Positions 6,200 through 12,063 of a stretch of 12,063 nt of DNA are shown here, piece by piece; position 1 is the first letter of the stretch, and every line of letters begins with the position of its first letter. Below the pieces are notes generated by a model that did no database searches, had not been told where the DNA came from, and saw only the letters and a program-made list of their open reading frames with translations. This DNA comes from Methanoregulaceae archaeon (lineage in GTDB: Archaea; Halobacteriota; Methanomicrobia; Methanomicrobiales; Methanospirillaceae). The stretch is from assembly GCA_013331415.1 (NCBI GenBank), contig DUGL01000089.1, forward strand, positions 1-12,063, written 5' to 3'. The position numbers and the translations under genes are program-made.

Positions 6200-7693
6200 T
6201 CATTCCGGAGCCCGGCTTATGGGGGTGACACGGGACCTCCGCGTGAGGAACAGGTTCCAGGCGCCGTGTTTCTGGTTGAAACGGACCAGTGCATCTGAGA
6301 TCCCGACAATCGATCCATAGGGGAGCGAGAGGAGGATCTGGTTTTTTGCGGAGAGGTGGAAATGCGGTATGACAACATAGACCGGTTGGCGGGATGTTCC
6401 ATCGCAGAACAGGAATACATGCGTCTTTCCCTCGCCAAGGTCTGCGGACATCAGCGATCCTGCGACCTGAACATGTCGTCCGAGACGCGTTTTCAGGGCT
6501 GACAGCCTGATAAGATGAGACCCGTGCGGGATGGTATACTGGTGCCGCTTTCTCCCATCGTTTACCAAAACGGCATAGCTGAACTTGATATCCGTGTTCA
6601 GGAACCGGTATCCCTCGTGTTCACCGGCGAGTGCACGCATCAGACGTGTCGGTGATACAGGGGGTTTTTCAACGAAACTCCAGCAGCGGTCAGCACCACA
6701 GGATCCCCCCCAGAGGAATGTACAGGGACTGTGCACCTGGAGGTCCGGCCCGATAGCTGCCTTTACCATCTCCCGGAGCGCGGTGGCATTCCGGAGTTCA
6801 GCGGGCTCGATGATGACCATGCACCCGCCGGGAACGAGCAGGCGTGCTAACATACGTATCCGTCCGGCCCGCTCGATTGCACTCTCCTGTACCAGTTCGT
6901 TGGTCACATTCTGCAGGACGATGAGATCGAGGGATGAGGGGAGCAGGAGAGATTCTGCATGACGGAGGTCCCCCTGCACAGGAGGGTACCATGTGATACC
7001 TGGCTCGGTGGCAAGGTACCGGGGAAGCAGGAAACGGTATGCTTCGAGGAACTCATCTGAGCGCTCCAGGCAGAAAATTTCTGCCGAGAAGCCGGAAAGC
7101 CTGCGGGCACATGCCGCAATTGCAAGGGGTACCACTCCTGGCCCGGTACCGACATCGAGTATCCTTGCCTGTGCCGGGATGAGTCCGTCCCTGACGAGCA
7201 TCATGAACGCGTGCTGGAACTGGGCACAGGAGACCAGCGCATGGTATGCCAGATACGCGATCACTGCATACCCTTTCCGGTACCCAATCCGCCGGGAATC
7301 CCCCTCCTTCCAGTACTGGCCCTTCTGCTGCATGACTGCGGCACGGATTCGCTGGAGGGTTACCGGGTCATTCCAGGGTTTCTGTGTCTTGTGCCCGATG
7401 TATTCCTCGATTACCTCAGGTAGTCCTGTCAGGTCCGGCCTCCATAGCGCAGGGGCCGTGGCATTATCCGGCGCAGTACCGATCTCCTTTCGTGGGGGGA
7501 CCCGGAAAACATGGTAATCACGCCCGGAACCTCGCCAACCCAGTCGCTTCCTGGAGAGGGCAGGGAGGAGCTGTACGAGGAGTGTTTTGATGTCATGACC
7601 GGGACAGCACCAGTCCCGGAACTCCCGCAGGGAGAACTGGTCACGGGATCCTGCATACTCCTCCAGTGCCTTCAGCAGCTCCTCCCCGTTCAT
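6200..7693 (-). CDS. Rsm22/METTL17-family methyltransferase-like protein with extra domains
   Basis: A 497-residue protein whose middle part (about 90-380) matches the Rsm22 family, a SAM-dependent methyltransferase-like group tied to small ribosomal subunit maturation. Visible marks are motif I ILDVGTGPGVVPLA (178-191), the acidic ribose position in CLERSD (208-213), DLIVLQNVTNEL (256-267) and LVPGGCMVIIEP (286-297). The cysteines CTFLWGGSCGADRCWSF (324-340) and the family-typical FSYAVL (371-376) follow. Cys324, 332, 337 and perhaps 430 may bind the [4Fe-4S] cluster described for mitochondrial METTL17. Residues 1-67 look like a winged helix, and 390-490 resemble a beta-rich OB fold; both calls are by eye. 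A GAGAG 4 nt upstream supports the ATG. It is transcribed alone, divergent from the acyl-CoA synthetase gene. Catalysis, as opposed to an assembly role, is unproven. Confidence 0.8.
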   Translation of the reverse strand: MNGEELLKALEEYAGSRDQFSLREFRDWCCPGHDIKTLLVQLLPALSRKRLGWRGSGRDYHVFRVPPRKEIGTAPDNATAPALWRPDLTGLPEVIEEYIGHKTQKPWNDPVTLQRIRAAVMQQKGQYWKEGDSRRIGYRKGYAVIAYLAYHALVSCAQFQHAFMMLVRDGLIPAQARILDVGTGPGVVPLAIAACARRLSGFSAEIFCLERSDEFLEAYRFLLPRYLATEPGITWYPPVQGDLRHAESLLLPSSLDLIVLQNVTNELVQESAIERAGRIRMLARLLVPGGCMVIIEPAELRNATALREMVKAAIGPDLQVHSPCTFLWGGSCGADRCWSFVEKPPVSPTRLMRALAGEHEGYRFLNTDIKFSYAVLVNDGRKRHQYTIPHGSHLIRLSALKTRLGRHVQVAGSLMSADLGEGKTHVFLFCDGTSRQPVYVVIPHFHLSAKNQILLSLPYGSIVGISDALVRFNQKHGAWNLFLTRRSRVTPISRAPE

Positions 7694-7708
7694 GCAGCTC
7701 TCTTGTTG

Positions 7709-7741
7709 CCCTGCAGGGATTATGCTTTGCAGGAACTATGC
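7709..7741. promoter_or_regulatory. 16-bp-period direct repeat in the divergent Rsm22/acyl-CoA synthetase spacer
   Basis: The 142-bp spacer 7694-7835 separates two divergent genes. TGCAGGGATTATGC (7712-7725) recurs as TGCAGGAACTATGC (7728-7741) with 12 of 14 bases the same and starts 16 bp apart. The first copy overlaps a perfect palindrome CCCTGCAGGG (7709-7718). On the minus strand AGCATAATCC inside the first copy could be the TATA box of the Rsm22-like gene (centre near 7721, about 28 bp before its ATG). A repressor bound here would block that promoter; this is inference. No gene was seen in the spacer. Confidence 0.4.
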
Positions 7742-7824
7742 CGCATGACCGAAGGGGGAGTGTATGCACCCGGGGAGAATGGGAAGCATTAAGGGATGGC
7801 CACGCGCACCCCATCGATAAAGCC

Positions 7825-7834
7825 AGGGAGGGAG
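7825..7834 (+). promoter_or_regulatory. Ribosome binding site of the acyl-CoA synthetase gene
   Basis: AGGGAGGGAG lies one base before the ATG at 7836; the GGAGG core (7827-7831) is 4 nt from it. It is among the strongest such sites in the window and fixes this start. A weak TATA-like CATTAAG (about 7787-7793) would give a leader of about 20 nt. Confidence 0.6.
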
Positions 7835-7835
7835 C

Positions 7836-9926
7836 ATGGAAGAGAAACACCTGCTGACAGAAGATGAAGGATACCACCTGCTCGAAAAATATGGAATCCC
7901 GGTCCCTGATCATGCGGTGGTCAGCGATATCCGGGAGGCTGAGGCTGAGGCTGCACGGATTGGGTACCCGGTTGTCCTGAAGATCCTTTCTCCTGCCATC
8001 GTGCACAAGAGTGATGCAGGGGGCGTCAGGACCGGGATCCAGTCGCCATCTGAACTTACCGATGCATTCAACACTATCCTGTCAAATGTTACAAGATCCC
8101 ATCCGGATGCCCCGGTAAAGGGAGTTCTGGTTGCACAGCACCTCCCTCCGGGCCTTGAACTCTTCATTGGGGGAAAGACGGATCCTGCTTTTGGGAAGGT
8201 GATCTCCTGTGGTATGGGCGGGACCACGATCGAACTGTTCCCTGACTTCTCGCTCCGGCTCCTCCCGGTAGACAGGGCCGAGATCATCCGGATGGTCCGG
8301 GAACTCCGGGTCTATCCCCTGATCCATGGATTCCGTGACAGGGCACCCAGGGATGAAGAAGGGCTGATCCGCTGCATTGAGGGTGTTGCCCGGATGTTTG
8401 AGCAGGAATCAGTGACTGAGTTTGATATCAACCCGCTCATCCTGTATGAGGAGGGGGCCTGTGCGGTTGATGCCCGGGTGTATCAGGGCGTGGCCGGAGA
8501 TCCTCCTCCCGACCGGCCGGAATTCGCTGAGGGACTCTTCCACCCTTCGTCCATCGCAGTCATTGGCGCCTCTGCCGACCCGAAGAAGATAGGGTATGCG
8601 GTCTTCAGAAACCTCCTCCCGTTTCCGGGAACACTCTCTGCAGTGAACCCGAACCAGGACAGGATTCTCGGCAAGCCGGCATATCACCACATTGCTGATG
8701 TACCCGGGACGATCGATGCAGCCGTCATTGCTGTGCCAGCGGCTGCTGTCCCGGGAGTGATGGAGGAACTTGGAAAAAAAGGGGCACGCCTTGCCATCAT
8801 CATATCTTCAGGATTTCGTGAACTGGGGCAGGAAGGAGCACTGCGGGAGCAGGAGATCCTCCGGATTGCCCGGGAGAACGGGATGCGGATCGTCGGGCCG
8901 AACTGTCTCGGGGTTGTGTTCCCCCATCGCCGGATCAATACGACATTTGACCCGACCACGCCACGAAAGGGGGCCATAGGATTTATTTCACAGAGCGGGG
9001 CGATCATCACTACCATCGTGGACTGGAGTGTCCCCGAGGAGATCGGGTTCTCTGCCATCGTGAGTGTCGGCAACCAGATCGATCTCGGGTTCATCGATTT
9101 CCTCCGCTCTGTAGCGTCCGAACCAGAGACCCGGGCAATCATCCTGTACATTGAAGAGATCAGGGACGGTCGCGCGTTCTTCAACCTCCTGCGGGAGATC
9201 ACCAGGACCATCCCCGTGATCGCCCTCAAATCAGGGTCTTCGATGATTGGGAAAAAAGCAGCCTCATCCCATACCGGATCACTGGCAGGAGATTACGCGG
9301 TATACCAGGCTGCCTTCCTCCAGGCAGGTGCGCTGCCGGTCTTTACCATCCGTGAGGCATTCGATGCGGCAGAGCTCCTCGTCTCTGAAGGGTATCCGGC
9401 GGGTGAGCGGGCAGTCGTCATCACCACGGCAGGTGGATTTGCAGTCCTTGCATCCGATTACGCTGAGCGGTTCGGCGTCGCCCTTCCCCTGCTCTCTCCC
9501 GCCCTCCTGCAGGAACTGGACAGGGTGCTCCCCCCGCTCTGGAACCGGGCCAACCCTCTCGATATTATTGGGGATGGCGGTGCGGACCGGTACGCCCGTG
9601 TCTTTGATACGCTGATCCGGTTCCCGGATGAGTGGGATATCGCCATCGTCATAGCGGTACCTTCTGCCGTCCTCGATCCTGCGCAAATCGCACTTGAGAT
9701 CGCACGGTTCAGGAACCATGCAGATAAGGTGGTCGTCGGGTGCCTGATCGGCGGGGACGCAATGAAAGGAGGTATGAGTGTCCTTCGGCACCACCAGATC
9801 CCGAACTATGATGATATTGAGAATGCCTTCAAGGCGCTAGGCAGGGTGCTGTCCGCAAGGAGACGCCGTGGCAATGATACCGGGCCGGAGGGTTCCACCC
9901 TCACCCTTTCTCCCCGGAGAGCATGA
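7836..9926 (+). CDS. ADP-forming acyl-CoA synthetase, fused beta-alpha order
   Basis: Interconverts acyl-CoA plus ADP and phosphate with free acid, CoA and ATP; acetyl-CoA is the usual but not the only substrate. The 696 residues carry both subunits. Residues 1-220 are the ATP-grasp (beta) part, with VVLKI (46-50), VHKSDAGGV (56-64, His57 matching the second phosphohistidine of the family) and EFDINPL (195-201). Residues 232-325 are the CoA-binding Rossmann part (SIAVIGASADPKKIGYAVF, 239-257). Residues 350-675 are the ligase part with GPNCLG (354-359), ISQSGA (384-389) and the catalytic histidine 479 in ASSHTGSLAG. Many archaeal fused enzymes run alpha then beta; this one is reversed. The Arg-rich last 24 residues (from about 673) extend past the family core. 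The gene stands alone between a divergent and a convergent neighbour. Substrate cannot be read from the sequence. Confidence 0.93.
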   Translation: MEEKHLLTEDEGYHLLEKYGIPVPDHAVVSDIREAEAEAARIGYPVVLKILSPAIVHKSDAGGVRTGIQSPSELTDAFNTILSNVTRSHPDAPVKGVLVAQHLPPGLELFIGGKTDPAFGKVISCGMGGTTIELFPDFSLRLLPVDRAEIIRMVRELRVYPLIHGFRDRAPRDEEGLIRCIEGVARMFEQESVTEFDINPLILYEEGACAVDARVYQGVAGDPPPDRPEFAEGLFHPSSIAVIGASADPKKIGYAVFRNLLPFPGTLSAVNPNQDRILGKPAYHHIADVPGTIDAAVIAVPAAAVPGVMEELGKKGARLAIIISSGFRELGQEGALREQEILRIARENGMRIVGPNCLGVVFPHRRINTTFDPTTPRKGAIGFISQSGAIITTIVDWSVPEEIGFSAIVSVGNQIDLGFIDFLRSVASEPETRAIILYIEEIRDGRAFFNLLREITRTIPVIALKSGSSMIGKKAASSHTGSLAGDYAVYQAAFLQAGALPVFTIREAFDAAELLVSEGYPAGERAVVITTAGGFAVLASDYAERFGVALPLLSPALLQELDRVLPPLWNRANPLDIIGDGGADRYARVFDTLIRFPDEWDIAIVIAVPSAVLDPAQIALEIARFRNHADKVVVGCLIGGDAMKGGMSVLRHHQIPNYDDIENAFKALGRVLSARRRRGNDTGPEGSTLTLSPRRA

Positions 9927-10378
9927 GCAGATGCCACAGGGGGAGACGGTCATGCACGATGATCGCTCCCCGATCAGAGGGTCGTGTCTGAGCCCGTTCC
10001 GGTGAGGGGGAGCCTGTCCAACTCCCCGGTTCAATGATACCAGAAGAGGGTGCAGGGAATGAACCCTTGCCATGATGACATTTTATGTAGTGACCATACC
10101 AGAATACCCTGTGGTGGAGCATGCCAGTAACAACTCCCGGAACTCTGCACGGGAAGACAAGACGGGGCAGGGATCATGTTCGGACCGGGAGTGGCTCTCC
10201 CCAGCATGTCACGAGAGCAAAGGAGCTGCATCAGAGCACCACTTCATCCAATGCCACACACCACCATACCTGCAGGAGAGCGGGTGGGGCCGGAAAACAC
10301 CTGGAAGGGGAAATGAACAGGAAAATCCGATCCCCACCCGTAAGACTCCATACTCATAGCTCCCGCGGTGAGGAGGGA
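9927..10378. other. 452-bp intergenic region without a convincing gene
   Basis: The convergent spacer between the acyl-CoA synthetase and kinase genes. I see no tRNA, rRNA, CRISPR or insertion sequence. The one suggestive element is on the plus strand: TTTTATGTAG (10081-10090), then GGTGGAG just before an ATG at 10121. The 147-codon frame from there resembles no family I know and its second half is antisense to the kinase, so I do not call it a gene. Minus-strand T-rich stretches around 10282-10330 may help end the kinase transcript. Confidence 0.5.
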
Positions 10379-12063
10379 TCAGTCCTCAAAGATCTCGTAG
10401 CGTTCGATATCTATGCGGGTAACGAGGATCCGTTCCAGATCGGCAATCAGGTCCTGCACCGAATGGTACCGGAGATCCGGTTCCTTTTCAAGGCATCGCT
10501 GCACGATACTGTCGTAGGGGAGCGCCGCATGATTTTTCCGAGATGGAGCCGGCGCGCTGTCTGAAAGGATCTGCGAACTCACCCGTGCTATGTCGTCTCC
10601 TTCAAAGGGGAGAACTCCGGTGAGCAGTTCGTAGAAGACCACCCCGAGCTGGTAGATATCAGTCCGCGGATCGGTATCGCCGAACCGGTCAGGGGAGATC
10701 TGTTCGGGAGCTGCATAGGAGAGCGAGAAACCGGTGATGGTAGGGAGCGAGCCGCCTCCCATGACCTTGCTCATTCCCCAGTCAGCAATTTTTGGGACTG
10801 CGTCCGGGGTCATCAGGATGTTGTGGGGTTTGATATCACGGTGAATTATTCCCCGGGAATGTGCATATCTGAGACCTGTCGCGATGTCGCGGACAATACG
10901 TGCGGCATCATCTGCGGGAAGTGGTTTACTGAAATCCGCAAGGGAACGCTCGATATATTCCATCTCGACATACGGGACCGGGAGGATGTTCACTCCATGG
11001 ATCCTGACAATATTCTCGTGAGCAAGGTCTTCCCAGACCTTGATCTCCTTCATGAAACATTTTCCTGCAGTTTCATTATAGTGGACCGGAATTTTCAGGG
11101 CGACGGTCTGTCCGGTCTCGGTGTTCAGCGCCCGGAACACCCGGGCGATACCCCCCATGCCTATCAGCTGGGGTTCACTGTACCGGTCAAGGAGTTCGGG
11201 GGGGAATAATGCCGGGATAGTCGGAATCCGGGGAGAGACATTTGTTGCATCGGAAGGATACGCGATGGTTTCTCCCTCGCTCGAATATGGTTTGAGGAGA
11301 CGGGATTCCCACCGTGATGTAAGGCCCCCCAGGAGTGTACAGGCAAAGATGATCATGATGGGAAACGGGAAGTCCGGGATACTACTGACCATGGTCAAGG
11401 CCGCGATGAAAGCACCAAGAAGGGAGACGAGCAGGTGTCCCGAGAGGGTCCGGCGAAGTGGTCTGGCGAGCATCGTTGCCAGGAAGAGGACAAGTCCGGA
11501 CGCGAGCAGATAGCCTGATACCGGAATGAGTATCGCGATGAAGGGGGGAATCGGGTTGTGAATCATATCACCGCGGTACACCAGCAGGAGTGCTGCGATC
11601 AGGCCTGCAACCAGTACTCCGTACGAGACCAGCGCCAGCGCTTTTTCCCTTGCAGGCAGGAGAGAAGGCGGTCCGGGTTTTATTACCAGGTCTGCCATGA
11701 GCGGGACAATGCAGAGCCCCCCGATGAGCAGCAGCAATGTGAGGGCACTCATTCCCCCCACGAGTGGGGGGAAGGGGAGCCCAGGGGTGGTGTTGCCGGT
11801 TTCAGGCATCGTTTCCCCCGGTGTTACCCCGGTTGTCTCAGGATACCGGGTTTCATGAGATGTCGCGGGGATGACCGGGGATGTTGTCCCTTCGGTTGGT
11901 GAACCTGTAGCCACGGTTGTATCAACGGTTACCGTGGTGACCATGGTCGTGGGCGGTACCGTGGTGACCGTGGTTGTGGGAGGTACCGTGGTAGTCGTGG
12001 TCGTGGGAGATACCGTGGTGACCGTGGTCGTGGGAGATGCCGTGGTGACCGTGGTCGTGGGAG
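10379..12063 (-). CDS. Membrane Ser/Thr protein kinase with Thr/Pro-rich repeat stalk, N-terminus beyond window
   Basis: The frame is open from the right edge to a TGA at 10379, giving at least 560 residues. Numbering from the Met encoded at 11944, residues 1-60 plus the 39 codons before it form a Thr/Pro-rich stretch, largely 9-residue repeats of the type (S/P)PTTTVTTV. Five hydrophobic segments follow (about 61-87, 102-123, 135-159, 168-188, 192-208), then a Hanks-type kinase domain at 255-510. It has GMGGIARVF (262-270), Lys284 in VALK, Glu300, HRDIKPHNIL (368-377) with Asp370 and Asn375, IADWG (386-390) in place of DFG, and AAPEQ (411-415). The catalytic residues are all present, so it should be active. 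Five membrane passes put the stalk outside and the kinase inside, as in a receptor kinase. The Thr-rich stalk may be O-glycosylated (inference). The Met at 11944 lies inside a repeat unit and is unlikely to be the start. Confidence 0.9.
   Translation of the reverse strand, partial: PTTTVTTASPTTTVTTVSPTTTTTTVPPTTTVTTVPPTTMVTTVTVDTTVATGSPTEGTTSPVIPATSHETRYPETTGVTPGETMPETGNTTPGLPFPPLVGGMSALTLLLLIGGLCIVPLMADLVIKPGPPSLLPAREKALALVSYGVLVAGLIAALLLVYRGDMIHNPIPPFIAILIPVSGYLLASGLVLFLATMLARPLRRTLSGHLLVSLLGAFIAALTMVSSIPDFPFPIMIIFACTLLGGLTSRWESRLLKPYSSEGETIAYPSDATNVSPRIPTIPALFPPELLDRYSEPQLIGMGGIARVFRALNTETGQTVALKIPVHYNETAGKCFMKEIKVWEDLAHENIVRIHGVNILPVPYVEMEYIERSLADFSKPLPADDAARIVRDIATGLRYAHSRGIIHRDIKPHNILMTPDAVPKIADWGMSKVMGGGSLPTITGFSLSYAAPEQISPDRFGDTDPRTDIYQLGVVFYELLTGVLPFEGDDIARVSSQILSDSAPAPSRKNHAALPYDSIVQRCLEKEPDLRYHSVQDLIADLERILVTRIDIERYEIFED
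11930..12063 (-). repeat. 27-bp coding minisatellite (kinase stalk), continues past window
   Basis: Five tandem units of 27 bp start at 11930, 11957, 11984, 12011 and 12038, the last cut by one base at the edge. Each encodes nine residues, consensus (S/P)-P-T-T-T-V-T-T-V. Units differ by a few substitutions: Met for Thr in the 11930 unit, Thr for Val in the 11984 unit, Ala for Val in the 12038 unit, and a Pro/Ser swap between halves. The array keeps the reading frame and probably extends beyond the window. Confidence 0.93.

Noticed and set aside
10070..10110. A C/D-box small RNA, suggested by ATGATGA at about 10071.
   Set aside because: No matching CTGA box lies at a suitable distance downstream and there is no terminal stem.
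11930..12063. A CRISPR array, suggested by regular repeats at the right edge.
   Set aside because: The 27-bp units are directly adjacent with no spacers and keep a Thr/Pro reading frame continuous with the kinase.

Overview
The window looks like chromosomal DNA of a GC-rich methanogenic archaeon, most likely of the order Methanomicrobiales. The evidence is an HdrA-type flavoprotein, archaeal-type CoaD, a PyrB/PyrI pair, an ADP-forming acyl-CoA synthetase, a DUF116 protein, a membrane-bound Hanks-type kinase and a surface TPR protein. The non-coding DNA fits this: TATA-like boxes near -26, leaderless or nearly leaderless starts, and GGTGA/GGAGG ribosome binding sites. I cannot name the species from the sequence alone.

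Layout. (1) Positions 1-3343, minus strand: a compact operon read leftwards, gamma-carbonic-anhydrase-like protein, then a short HdrA paralogue, then MtnA. Its genes overlap by 8 nt or abut directly (TGA-ATG). It is followed by a DUF116 membrane protein, cut by the left edge, which has its own TATA box lying over the mtnA stop codon. (2) 3374-3847, plus: archaeal phosphopantetheine adenylyltransferase (coaD), divergent from the operon across only 30 bp, followed by a hairpin and a 170-bp convergent spacer with short repeats. (3) 4022-6071, minus: pyrB, pyrI, then a secreted, membrane-anchored TPR protein, tightly spaced. (4) 6200-7693, minus: an Rsm22/METTL17-family methyltransferase with extra N- and C-terminal domains. 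(5) 7836-9926, plus: a fused ADP-forming acyl-CoA synthetase in beta-then-alpha order. (6) 9927-10378: the largest gap, with no convincing gene. (7) 10379 to the right edge, minus: a polytopic Ser/Thr protein kinase with a Thr/Pro-rich extracellular stalk encoded by a 27-bp minisatellite; its start lies beyond the window.

How the genes work together. PyrB and PyrI form aspartate carbamoyltransferase. CoaD makes dephospho-CoA, and the acyl-CoA synthetase converts an acyl-CoA to acid plus ATP (or the reverse). MtnA belongs to methylthioadenosine salvage. The HdrA-like protein keeps the flavin and internal ferredoxin core of HdrA but lacks its N- and C-terminal iron-sulfur modules, so it is probably a specialised redox protein and not the bifurcating enzyme.

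Most genes are recognisable families. The parts most worth a second look are the repeat-built kinase stalk, the HdrA-like/gamma-CA/MtnA operon, the three-domain Rsm22 protein, the reversed acyl-CoA synthetase order and several small intergenic repeats. I did not find a clearly new multi-gene defence or mobile system.
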